Below, piece after piece: positions 35,003 through 42,615 of a DNA stretch of 64,000 bases. This stretch comes from Enterococcus malodoratus ATCC 43197 (GTDB lineage: Bacteria; Bacillota; Bacilli; Lactobacillales; Enterococcaceae). The notes below the pieces were generated by a model. The model searched no databases. It saw only the letters and a program-made list of their open reading frames with translations, and was not told the origin of the DNA. The stretch is from assembly GCF_000407185.1 (NCBI RefSeq), contig NZ_KE136482.1, forward strand, positions 124,001-188,000. Direction: 5' to 3'. Positions within the stretch are counted from its first letter, which is position 1; the number at the start of each line of letters is the position of its first letter. A program made the position numbers and the translations under genes.

Positions 35003-35428
35003 ATGATTAAATTATATGGTTCGGCTAGTTGTAATTCGTGCAGGAAAGCGAAAGCATGGTTGGAAGAACAAGGGCTGACATTTGAAGAAAGAAATATTAT
35101 TACTGATCCGTTAACGAAAAGAGAACTGAAAGAAATTCTTGCTTTGACTGAAACAGGTACGGAAGAAATCATCGCGACACGTTCAAAAGTTTATAACAAA
35201 TTTTCTTTTGATTTCAATGATTTGTCTTTCAATGAGTTGGTAGAAGTGATTCAAGAGAACCCTAGTTTGTTAAAACGTCCGATCGTAATGAATGAAACTA
35301 AGTTACAAATCGGATTTAATGAAGATGAGATTCATCAATTTATTCCGCGTGAAGTCCGCAAGTTAAATTCGAAGCGCATGACAGAAACTTTGTTTTATAT
35401 GGATTTGGAAAATCAAAGATTCGCTTAA
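35003..35428 (+). CDS. Spx/ArsC-family regulator-like protein
   Basis: 141 residues of the thioredoxin-fold Spx/MgsR/ArsC family. The redox switch is C10-x-x-C13 (SASCNSCRKAK), and the RPIV turn (LLKRPIVMNE) is conserved. Spx proteins bind the RNA polymerase alpha subunit under thiol stress. A GAAGGGTGA site lies about nine bases before ATG 35003; an in-frame GTG at 34991 overlaps it. Enterococci encode several Spx paralogues; I cannot say which. Confidence 0.88.
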   Translation: MIKLYGSASCNSCRKAKAWLEEQGLTFEERNIITDPLTKRELKEILALTETGTEEIIATRSKVYNKFSFDFNDLSFNELVEVIQENPSLLKRPIVMNETKLQIGFNEDEIHQFIPREVRKLNSKRMTETLFYMDLENQRFA

Positions 35429-35492
35429 AATAAGCGGATATCACTTGGAGCAACGTAGTCAAAAGGGATGAGTAATATTGAATAGTCGGCTG

Positions 35493-35538
35493 CACCACCA
35501 CCTGTAACCGATGCGTTACGAGTGGTGGTGTCTTTTTT
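35493..35538 (+). terminator. Intrinsic terminator
   Basis: CACCACCAC pairs with GTGGTGGTG, with a second short pairing TGTAAC/GTTACG inside, followed by TCTTTTTT. Confidence 0.85.
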
Positions 35539-35600
35539 CACTAGCATTTCATCGCTGGAAATTGGGAGAGGAATTCTGGTGTTTGTGCTGAAAGGGGCTT

Positions 35601-36140
35601 ATGGATGACATGACGACGGATTTTGAACAGAGAGCAATTGAGATCATGGTGCAGGCAGGAATCAGCAGGGCGCACATCCAGCTGCAAAAGAAAAATGTTT
35701 TTCAAGCTGCATCGGTAGAGAATTATTATGACAAAGTAGAGGACAGCGAGAAGCTCTGCGAAAACATTCCTGTAGAGAAAATTCTTGCGATAAAAACAAC
35801 TTGGCCCATCGAAGGGAAATCCGTTTATGATCTCTTTATGGGGAGAGTGAATGAGGAAATAGATGCTGAAAAGATCAATCAAAGTTTGAAATCACTAGAA
35901 GAAAATGGTTTGGCGTTTCAACAAGCCTTTTATTCTGGGGAGTTTGATCCGCCAATTAACTTTAATTACTATAAAGCAGATGATTGTTATATTCTTCAGC
36001 AAGAGGGGCTTCATCGAACAATCGCGGCGAAGATGTTTAACGCTCCGGAAATGTCAGGTCTGGTTACCTCATACGAGCTGAATGAGGAAAAAAAGAAGCA
36101 ATATGACGATTATATTTCGTTGAAGGAAATCTTGCGTTGA
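35601..36140 (+). CDS. Hypothetical protein with an HR-motif resembling ParB/Srx
   Basis: 179 residues, soluble. The C-terminal third contains EGLHRTIAAKMF, reminiscent of the D/E-G-x-H-R-x-x-A-A loop of ParB/sulfiredoxin-fold domains, preceded by YYKADDCYIL. The N-terminal part is charged and helical. GAAAGGGG lies only four bases from ATG 35601, so the start might be the next ATG at 35610. A nucleotide- or DNA-linked role is only a possibility. Confidence 0.65.
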   Translation: MDDMTTDFEQRAIEIMVQAGISRAHIQLQKKNVFQAASVENYYDKVEDSEKLCENIPVEKILAIKTTWPIEGKSVYDLFMGRVNEEIDAEKINQSLKSLEENGLAFQQAFYSGEFDPPINFNYYKADDCYILQQEGLHRTIAAKMFNAPEMSGLVTSYELNEEKKKQYDDYISLKEILR

Positions 36141-36192
36141 ACAGATATCAAAGGCTTGACCCTTGATTTATTTCAAGATAAAAAGGACAAAT

Positions 36193-36240
36193 AAAAGACA
36201 ACTGCCTCCGTCTAGCGCAATAGAGGCAGTTGTCTTTTTG
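36193..36240. terminator. Bidirectional terminator
   Basis: AAAGACAACTGCCTC pairs with GAGGCAGTTGTCTTT around a 14-base loop; T-runs lie on both strands between converging genes. Confidence 0.88.
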
Positions 36241-36245
36241 TGTAA

Positions 36246-36878
36246 CTACATATATCCCTCAGCTTCTTTTCTAGTTAGCCAGAAATGAATGCCGCCCGTG
36301 GAATCGGCCCAGCGATTGGGATTAAAATTTTCAGCAACCACATATTCACCCGTCCGATAAATAAAATCACTGTCTACATAAGACACCGCTTCATCGTAAG
36401 GCTCGTTCGTATACATATCCTTAATAGACAGGACCTTCGCTTTATCGCAGCGGCAGCAAGAATTGGTCGCGGAAGTTCTGCGAGCATCGGCCGGAATTAA
36501 TAACTGAACGATCCGGAAATCAAAACACTTTTTATACCCGATAAAAGGACCTTCAGCAGGACAATAAAGATCGAAAAACTTTGTCCGATCATCATGAATA
36601 ATATCTGTTAAATCGGCGTGCTCCAGCATAGCAAAAAATAAATTCGCCCCAGAAATATCAGCCCCGCGCAAACTGCATCCTTGAAAATCGGTTCCTTGTA
36701 AAGACGCATCCCTCAAAATGGCCTCAGAAAAATCACAATCAATACATAGGCAGTTGCTTAAGTTCGCACCGGTCAGATCCGCATTGGAAAAATCTACATG
36801 TTCAAAGGTCATGTCATGAAAATTGGCCTGTTGCAGCTTGCGAAATGAGTAATCATGCTCTTTTAGTGTGGCAGTCAC
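36246..36878 (-). CDS. Pentapeptide-repeat protein with DUF5758 C-terminal domain
   Basis: 210 residues. Residues about 15-90 are pentapeptide repeats of the A(D/N)LXX type (ANFHD, VDFSN, ADLTG, ANLSN, TDFQG, ADISG), which form a square beta-helix. The C-terminal DUF5758-like part has LLIPADARRTSAT, a CCRC cluster, KAKVLSI and a final YRTGEYVV with a Trp-rich end. GTG 36878 is favoured by AAAGGAC about nine bases upstream. Some pentapeptide proteins protect gyrase; nothing here proves that. Confidence 0.85.
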   Translation of the reverse strand: MTATLKEHDYSFRKLQQANFHDMTFEHVDFSNADLTGANLSNCLCIDCDFSEAILRDASLQGTDFQGCSLRGADISGANLFFAMLEHADLTDIIHDDRTKFFDLYCPAEGPFIGYKKCFDFRIVQLLIPADARRTSATNSCCRCDKAKVLSIKDMYTNEPYDEAVSYVDSDFIYRTGEYVVAENFNPNRWADSTGGIHFWLTRKEAEGYM

Positions 36879-36949
36879 GGGAATCCCGTCCTTTCTCAAA
36901 GGTCTTTTCTATTATCATTTTAGCATTCTAAAGTCGAAGAAACTATCGC

Positions 36950-37477
36950 TTATAAATTGATCCAATAAACTTGTACCATTTTTCCATCGACATGGGTAAA
37001 TTCTCTTTCTAAAACGCCGCCGTTTTTCTGAATCATTTGGGCTGAAGGACTATTTTCTTTGTAGCAGGCGACCATTACTTTTTCTAACCCAAGCGTTTGA
37101 CAATAGGCTAATCCCAGACGCAAGATTTCTGTCGCGTATCCTTTTCGTCGTTCGGATGGACGTACGCCGCAGCCGATGTGACCGCCAAACGCTTGTAAAA
37201 AGTCGTTTAACTCATGGCGAATATCGATCGTACCAAGAATTTTTTGATCATTTTTGCGGATAGCCAGCAGAGTAGTGGAGACTACCCAATCGGAACTTAC
37301 TGAGGTTTTGTCAGATTGTTTGGCTAAATGCTCTAACCAGGCATCGTAGGATTCCATTTCTGTAAGCAGCGAAGAACCGTGTAAAAAGTTTTCGCCATTG
37401 GAAAAATGTTCCTCTATGTAGTCAAGAACAGCCGCTTCATGTTTTTTGGCGGGATGGACCAATTGAATTGTTTCCAT
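36950..37477 (-). CDS. GNAT-family N-acetyltransferase
   Basis: 175 residues. The acetyl-CoA-binding core is GGHIGCGVRPSERRKGYATEILRLGL (R-x-x-G-x-A), followed by VMVACYKENSPSAQMIQKNGG, as in the YjcK/RimJ-like and aminoglycoside-type branches. ATG 37477 has AAAGGAG about seven bases upstream; the frame is open further upstream. It diverges from the MerR/FMN-binding operon. Acceptor unknown. Confidence 0.88.
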   Translation of the reverse strand: METIQLVHPAKKHEAAVLDYIEEHFSNGENFLHGSSLLTEMESYDAWLEHLAKQSDKTSVSSDWVVSTTLLAIRKNDQKILGTIDIRHELNDFLQAFGGHIGCGVRPSERRKGYATEILRLGLAYCQTLGLEKVMVACYKENSPSAQMIQKNGGVLEREFTHVDGKMVQVYWINL

Positions 37478-37607
37478 GAGTTTCTCCTTTTTAATCACTA
37501 AGTCTCTTATTGCTAGTGTAGCATGATTGACTTGAATGAAATAGCATAAAAACAGCTTGACCTTCACCTGAAGTTGAATGTTAGGATGATGAAAAGGAGG
37601 CGATGAG

Positions 37608-38048
37608 ATGTGGACGATTAAGGAGTTTTCTCAATTGACCGGCGTTTCTCCAGTGGCGTTGCGCTATTATGACAAAGAAAAGATTTTACCCTCTAAACGT
37701 TTAGCGAATGGGTATCGTTCGTATGATCAAACGGATTTATTGATAGTAAAAAATTTGGTGGTATTAAAATATGCGGGTTTTTCATTAGAAGACATCAAAA
37801 CGATGACCTCTTTGTATCACGAGCCGGAAGGGCAGGCGTGCAACGATCAAGCAAATGAAGTGTTAACGCGCAATTTGCAGGAGATGAAGGAGCGGATCAA
37901 GCTGTTCAATCAGATTATCGAAGTCGTTGAAGGGATCATGCCGCTGTTTGAAAATCACGAATTGTATAAGCTAAATCAGAGCGAACTTAATCAAAGTATT
38001 GATCAGATTTTTGATCAAATTTCGACAGGAAAAGGGACGATCGCATGA
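37608..38048 (+). CDS. MerR-family regulator
   Basis: 146 residues. The MerR winged HTH is at the N-terminus (IKEFSQLTGVSPVALRYYDKEKIL, then NGYRSYDQTDL), with a coiled-coil dimerisation helix afterwards. No metal-binding Cys pair, so it is likely an organic-ligand or redox-independent MerR. AAAGGAGG lies before the start. The stop overlaps the next gene's ATG by four bases (ATGA), tying it to the FMN-binding protein. Confidence 0.9.
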   Translation: MWTIKEFSQLTGVSPVALRYYDKEKILPSKRLANGYRSYDQTDLLIVKNLVVLKYAGFSLEDIKTMTSLYHEPEGQACNDQANEVLTRNLQEMKERIKLFNQIIEVVEGIMPLFENHELYKLNQSELNQSIDQIFDQISTGKGTIA

Positions 38049-38443
38049 AGAAGAAGGTGAGAATCATGCTGCTGATTGGGTTGGTAGTCTTCGTTTTATT
38101 AGGCGGGTACGGGCTGTTTTACTATCAACGGGTTCTGCATTATAAGCAGGCTGTTCAGGCGATTCATTTCACGGAACCTGATTTGACTGAGGTGGAAGAT
38201 GGCGAGTATATTGGTGAGCACGATGTGGATTTTATTCGTGCTAAGGTGAAGGTCAGTGTAAAGGATCAACGTTTCACAGCAATCAAAATGCTGGAGCATT
38301 ATAATGATCGTGGAAAAAAAGCAGATGCTCTACCAGAAAAAATGCTGGAGCAGCAAAAGATTTCGGTCGATGCCGTTTCGGGGGCCACAAACTCGAGCAA
38401 GGTGATTCAAAAAGCTGTTGAAAAAGCATTGATAAAAGAATAA
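38045..38443 (+). CDS. Membrane-anchored FMN-binding domain protein
   Basis: 132 residues: one N-terminal membrane helix (about 6-26) and an extracellular FMN-binding domain. DAVSGATNSS (S112-G-A-T115) matches the D-x-x-S-G-A-T motif to which ApbE flavin transferases attach FMN covalently through the Thr. Related proteins (PplA, NqrC, RnfG) carry electrons across the envelope. Here the domain is single and lies directly after a MerR regulator. ApbE is not in this window. Confidence 0.85.
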   Translation: MKKKVRIMLLIGLVVFVLLGGYGLFYYQRVLHYKQAVQAIHFTEPDLTEVEDGEYIGEHDVDFIRAKVKVSVKDQRFTAIKMLEHYNDRGKKADALPEKMLEQQKISVDAVSGATNSSKVIQKAVEKALIKE

Positions 38444-38490
38444 AAAAGATCGAATCCTTCTCGTTTAAGACAAGAGGATTCGATCTTTTT
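38444..38490. terminator. Bidirectional terminator
   Basis: AAAAGATCGAATCCTT pairs with AGGATTCGATCTTTT with T-runs on both strands; it ends the MerR operon and the minus-strand 55-residue gene. Confidence 0.9.
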
Positions 38491-38656
38491 AGTCATCAAT
38501 ATAAAAGCCGACGACGTTGTACCAATGCCGGTCATCGTAACTTGTGCGATAGCGGTCTGCAGAGAAGCCTGATAAGGCATAGCCTAACATCATCAAGATA
38601 ACACCACAACCAATCAGATAGGTAGCGACTTTTGGTAATAAAAGTTTGGATTTCAT
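38489..38656 (-). CDS. Small membrane protein of the PadR-DUF1700 operon
   Basis: 55 residues read directly from the minus strand, starting at ATG 38656. The N-terminal half is a hydrophobic helix (TYLIGCGVILMMLGYALSG, roughly 12-30); the C-terminal half is polar and aromatic (DRYRTSYDDRHWYN, then FYIDD). The start overlaps the DUF1700 stop by four bases (ATGA), and GAAAGGTTG provides a ribosome site. In many firmicutes a DUF4097 adhesin-like protein takes this third place. No function is known. Confidence 0.7.
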   Translation of the reverse strand: MKSKLLLPKVATYLIGCGVILMMLGYALSGFSADRYRTSYDDRHWYNVVGFYIDD

Positions 38657-39237
38657 ACTTGGACAACCTTTCTTTGGAAAATGTTTCGGCGAATGATACG
38701 CATCAAGCTGCGATGCATGTTCATGAAGACTGCACTGAATTTATAGGTCAGCCACATGCACAAAAGACCGAAACCGAATAGAAACATTCCCGCACCAAGT
38801 TGTGTTACACCCATAAAGAATGAATCGAATAGGACAAATGGACTGGTGAAAGCCGCAGCGACACCGCCAATAATTGTACCGCCAGCCAAACATGCTCCTG
38901 TAAATGGAATACACCAGATTACGATATCGATACTCAACAAAACGAGGAAGGCGGCTAGTGCCAAACTACCCCATAACGGGAATCCAAGAACTAAAAGGCT
39001 GATCCATAGCCAGTTAAAGCGCCGAGGAACCTTTACTTCCGTTGGGATGCCCGCAGCTTCATAAGCCAGCTGCTTAGGGTCCCCTAATTTTTTGACGGCC
39101 GCTCTTTCAGAATAGCCATCCTCCATCAAATCTAAAATCATTTCATCATAATATTCAATCAAGCGATGGACTTCGCTAGGTCTGACTTCATAGGCTAAAT
39201 AATTGCTTAACTCCTTGATAAACTCCACTCGATTCAT
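38653..39237 (-). CDS. DUF1700 (HAAS-domain) membrane protein
   Basis: 194 residues. The N-terminal cytoplasmic helical domain (RVEFIKELSNYLAYEVRPSEVHRLIEYYDEMI and GYSERAAVKKLGDPKQLA) is the HAAS/DUF1700 type, followed by about four membrane helices. These proteins accompany PadR regulators and are thought to work as membrane partners in envelope-stress signalling. The start overlaps the PadR stop by four bases, and the end overlaps the 55-residue gene, so three genes form one tightly coupled unit. Confidence 0.9.
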   Translation of the reverse strand: MNRVEFIKELSNYLAYEVRPSEVHRLIEYYDEMILDLMEDGYSERAAVKKLGDPKQLAYEAAGIPTEVKVPRRFNWLWISLLVLGFPLWGSLALAAFLVLLSIDIVIWCIPFTGACLAGGTIIGGVAAAFTSPFVLFDSFFMGVTQLGAGMFLFGFGLLCMWLTYKFSAVFMNMHRSLMRIIRRNIFQRKVVQV

Positions 39238-39548
39238 TCTTCAACACTCCTTCTGATATAATTGTGAACCGCTTCTACATCGTTCCATTCTTGTAAAAAT
39301 TTCTGAATACTGGCAAATCCTAAATCTGTTAAGTGGTAGTATTTTCGCAAGCGACCATTGTGGACTTTCGAATAGGTAGCCACCTTCTTATTTGTCTCTA
39401 ACCGTTTTAAGATCGGGTAAAGCGTTGATTCGGTAATCGCGATACGTGGATGGATTTCTTTGACGATTTGATAGCCATAGGAGTCAACATCTACTAGCGA
39501 GGCCAATACACAATACTCAATCAAACCCTTTTTCAATTGACTATCCAT
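39234..39548 (-). CDS. PadR-family regulator
   Basis: 104 residues, PadR subfamily 2. The winged HTH is LIEYCVLASLVDVDSYGYQIVKEI, ITESTLYPILKRLE and RKYYHLTDLG. ATG 39548 has AAAGAGGTG upstream; the frame runs further without a site. A symmetric element overlaps the promoter just upstream, indicating autorepression, as is usual for PadR-DUF1700 operons. Confidence 0.92.
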   Translation of the reverse strand: MDSQLKKGLIEYCVLASLVDVDSYGYQIVKEIHPRIAITESTLYPILKRLETNKKVATYSKVHNGRLRKYYHLTDLGFASIQKFLQEWNDVEAVHNYIRRSVEE

Positions 39549-39569
39549 CAACAACACCTCTTTATACGT

Positions 39570-39592
39570 TATACTATACATTACATAGTATA
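39570..39592. promoter_or_regulatory. Probable PadR operator over the operon promoter
   Basis: TATACTAT and ATAGTATA form 8-base arms around ACATTAC, 22 bases upstream of the PadR gene. TATA-type -10 elements lie within it, so binding would block RNA polymerase. Confidence 0.7.
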
Positions 39593-39625
39593 GAGGAACT
39601 ATAGGACTTTAGGCCTATTTTCAAA

Positions 39626-39994
39626 TTAATTAAATAAAATCAGCAAGACCAAATGAAGCCCAGCGATTATCCCAGCAGAATAAATTATCAGCAAAGAAAT
39701 AAAACCGGTAAGCTGATTATTCGGATGTTTTCTAAACAGGAAATGAAGAACCAAATGACCGATCAAAAAAATATCAATTACATAGAAGAGGGCTGTATTC
39801 GCGGACAGAAGCAGGAAAAATAAAAGGGCATACAGAAGAATATGAGGCAGAGTGAAGACCCAATAGGCCGTTTGTTCAGGCAAGTTTCTTAAGCCAATGA
39901 ACAGCATCCATTCTTTATGACGGACGGCATCCATTTCATGAGTCAGTAATAGCGCCAATTCGATAGCGAAAAGCAGGGTTAAAAAGATATTCAT
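39626..39994 (-). CDS. DUF6713-like membrane protein
   Basis: 122 residues with four membrane helices. The conserved LTHEMDAVRHKEW near the start and a GHLVLHFLFRKHP segment match the DUF6713 family as I remember it. The His-Glu and His-rich loops face one membrane side and could bind metal or haem, but nothing is known. It is a single gene between the PadR operon and the two-component system. Confidence 0.75.
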   Translation of the reverse strand: MNIFLTLLFAIELALLLTHEMDAVRHKEWMLFIGLRNLPEQTAYWVFTLPHILLYALLFFLLLSANTALFYVIDIFLIGHLVLHFLFRKHPNNQLTGFISLLIIYSAGIIAGLHLVLLILFN

Positions 39995-40183
39995 GGATTT
40001 CTCCTTTTTATTAATGGTGTGCCTCCTTTCATTTTAGAGGACATGGTGCATGTTGAAAAGGGTGTACGGGTTAAAATAGAATGTCGCAGGAAATAAAAAA
40101 TCTCCTTTTAATTGATGGTAAACTATAATAGAAGGAATTTAATCATGCGGATTATTTAGTGGAAGAAAGAGGGAGCCGATTCA

Positions 40184-40864
40184 ATGACAGAGATATTTTT
40201 AGTAGAAGACGATCAGGTGATCGCCAAAAATTTGATCATCTTACTTCAAGCGGAGGGCTTCGTTGTTACGCATGCCGCCAATATGAGTGACGCGTTCGCA
40301 AAGGTGCGGGAAAATAAATTTGACCTGGCCTTGGTTGACGTTTCTTTACCTGATGGCAATGGCTTCACGGTTTGTACAGAGATCAAAGCGTTGCAGGAGA
40401 TTCCGGTCATCTTTTTAACGGCTTCTGCTGATGAATCTAGCGTGGTCACTGGGCTGACGATGGGGGCGGATGATTATATTACCAAACCGTTTCGTCCTAG
40501 AGAATTGGTCGCGCGGATCAAAAATTCCTTACGAAAAAGTGGTCAGGTACAAACCGCTTTTGAGGTTTTGGGATTGTATGTGGACAGTACAAGCGGGAGT
40601 GTGCGAAAAAATGGCAGTGACGTTTTTCTTTCGGCTTTAGAATATCGTTTATTGCTGGTTTTTGTGAATCATCCGAAAAGTATACTGACTCGAGAACGAT
40701 TATTGGATGAATTATGGGACGCGGCTGGCGAATTTGTCAATGACAATACGTTAACGGTCTATATCAAGCGACTGCGGGAGAAAATTGAGGATGAGCCGGC
40801 AAAACCGCAAATTATTCAGACCGTTCGCGGGATAGGCTATCGATTGGGAGGCAGTAATGTTTAG
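40184..40864 (+). CDS. OmpR-family response regulator
   Basis: 226 residues. The receiver domain (1-120) has the acidic pair EDD, the phospho-Asp in LALVDVSLPDG, and T/K switch residues in FLTASAD and ITKPF. The DNA-binding wHTH (about 130-224) includes YRLLLVFVNHPKSILTRERLLDELW and RGIGYRLGG. A TATAAT box lies at 40124-40129. It is followed, with overlap, by its kinase and an ABC exporter, its probable target. Confidence 0.93.
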   Translation: MTEIFLVEDDQVIAKNLIILLQAEGFVVTHAANMSDAFAKVRENKFDLALVDVSLPDGNGFTVCTEIKALQEIPVIFLTASADESSVVTGLTMGADDYITKPFRPRELVARIKNSLRKSGQVQTAFEVLGLYVDSTSGSVRKNGSDVFLSALEYRLLLVFVNHPKSILTRERLLDELWDAAGEFVNDNTLTVYIKRLREKIEDEPAKPQIIQTVRGIGYRLGGSNV

Positions 40865-41846
40865 AAATCAAGAGATCCGCAGGCTAGTCTGCGTCTTTAT
40901 TGCGGTTTCGCTTATTTTGACAATTATCGGATTTGGTTTGAGTGTGCCTTCGGGTATCCTCGTTTTATGTGCCAGTCTGATTTTTGGCGGCATCTTTTTT
41001 CTTTCAACGAAAGCACGCTATGAACGAATCGCTCAAATTTCTGATCAAATTGATTTGGTTTTACATAATGAAGAGCATTTATTTATTGAAGAATTGAAGG
41101 AGGGCGAGCTGTCGATTTTACAAAGTGAAATCGCAAAAATGACGCTGCGGATTCGCGAGCAGAATGCGGCCTTGCGGAAGGAAAAAGAAAATCTGGCGGA
41201 TTCGTTAGCGGATATTGCCCACCAGCTGCGGACACCACTAACCTCGGTCAATCTCATCTTGTCTTTAGCGGCTGAGAGCACGGATGAAAGAGAACGTAAG
41301 ATGAGTCTCCGCGAAGTGGAAGCATTGCTTTTACGCATGGATGGCTTAATTACTGCTCTGTTGAAGTTATCTCGTTTGGATGCGGATGTCGTGCAGTTTC
41401 AAAATGAGCCGATCAATCTTTTAGCATTGGTCGACGGGGCACTGCGGCCATTTTCCACTTCTCTTGATTTACATGAAATTCAGACAACAATGGTCATTTC
41501 TTCAGACATAACGATTCAAGGCGATTTTATTTGGCTGTCAGAAGCGCTGCAAAATATTTTTAAAAATTGTATCGAGAGTATCGGAGAAAAGGGAAAGATT
41601 GACATTCAGGGAGTTGAGAATCCCTTATTCACTGAAATCACCATTCATGATACTGGCAAAGGATTCGAAACGGCGGATTTACATCATGTCTTTGAGCGCT
41701 TTTACCGTGGGGAAAATGGCAGTTCAACAGGATTTGGCATCGGGATGTCGCTTAGCCAGTCGATTATTCGGCGCCAAAGCGGGACGCTCGTTGCCAAAAA
41801 TCATCCAGAGGGCGGTGCGCTTTTTGTCATTCGTTTTCCAAAGTGA
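40857..41846 (+). CDS. Small intramembrane-sensing histidine kinase
   Basis: 329 residues. Two N-terminal membrane helices with almost no loop between them (about 10-50), so it lacks an extracellular sensor and probably senses through the membrane or the ABC transporter, as BceS-like kinases do. The H-box is ADIAHQLRTPLTS, with N-box (IFKNCIES), DTGKGF and GFGIGMSL. GGGAGGC lies upstream, and the start overlaps the response regulator stop by eight bases. Confidence 0.92.
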   Translation: MFRNQEIRRLVCVFIAVSLILTIIGFGLSVPSGILVLCASLIFGGIFFLSTKARYERIAQISDQIDLVLHNEEHLFIEELKEGELSILQSEIAKMTLRIREQNAALRKEKENLADSLADIAHQLRTPLTSVNLILSLAAESTDERERKMSLREVEALLLRMDGLITALLKLSRLDADVVQFQNEPINLLALVDGALRPFSTSLDLHEIQTTMVISSDITIQGDFIWLSEALQNIFKNCIESIGEKGKIDIQGVENPLFTEITIHDTGKGFETADLHHVFERFYRGENGSSTGFGIGMSLSQSIIRRQSGTLVAKNHPEGGALFVIRFPK

Positions 41847-41928
41847 CGGATCTCTCACTTAGAAGTCACCGAGCTGAAAGGTGGATGTTCTATTCTATAA
41901 GTGAACCATAGGGAAGGGGGCTCATAGT

Positions 41929-42615
41929 ATGGAGCTGTTGAAAATCGAACACCTCAGCAAGGTTTATGGCAAAGGGGAGAATCAAGTCGTCGCGCTGGAT
42001 GATGTGTCGTTGACGATCGAAAAAGGTGAATTTACGGCAATCATCGGCGCATCGGGTTCTGGAAAATCGACGCTGCTGCATATGATCGGCGGAGTGGATA
42101 TACCTACCAGTGGAAAAGTATATCTGGATGGACAAGATGTGTATGCGCAGAATAATGAAAAGCTAGCGATTTTTCGCCGGCGCCAAGTCGGACTGATCTA
42201 TCAATTTCACAATTTGATTCCGACGCTAAATGTGGTGGAAAATATCATGCTGCCGGTCTTGATGGACAGGCGTAAAGTGAATCAAGGACGTCTAACTGAA
42301 TTACTGGAGCTTTTAGGCTTGAGTCAACGAAAGGAGCATTTGCCGAATCAGTTATCCGGCGGGCAGCAGCAGCGGGTTTCAGTTGGTCGGGCACTAATGA
42401 ATGCACCAGCAGTTTTATTGGCGGATGAACCAACGGGCAGTTTAGATAGTAAAAATGGACACGAAATTATCAATTTGCTGAAATTGAGCAATCGAAAATA
42501 TGGTCAAACGCTAATCGTTGTGACCCATGATGAGGAGATCGCGCTGCAGGCGGATCGGATCATCGGAATATCCGATGGCCGAGTGACTCGTGACGAGAGG
42601 ATGATGCAATCATGA
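41929..42615 (+). CDS. ABC transporter ATP-binding protein
   Basis: 228 residues, MacB/LolD/BceA type. Walker A is GASGSGKST, the signature LSGGQQQR, and Walker B VLLADEPTG; the Q-loop is LIYQFHNL. AAGGGGGC lies eight bases upstream of ATG 41929. It pairs with the FtsX-type permease in the next gene (four-base overlap). With the two-component system upstream it should export or dislodge antimicrobial peptides, or drive a mechanotransmission step. Confidence 0.93.
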   Translation: MELLKIEHLSKVYGKGENQVVALDDVSLTIEKGEFTAIIGASGSGKSTLLHMIGGVDIPTSGKVYLDGQDVYAQNNEKLAIFRRRQVGLIYQFHNLIPTLNVVENIMLPVLMDRRKVNQGRLTELLELLGLSQRKEHLPNQLSGGQQQRVSVGRALMNAPAVLLADEPTGSLDSKNGHEIINLLKLSNRKYGQTLIVVTHDEEIALQADRIIGISDGRVTRDERMMQS

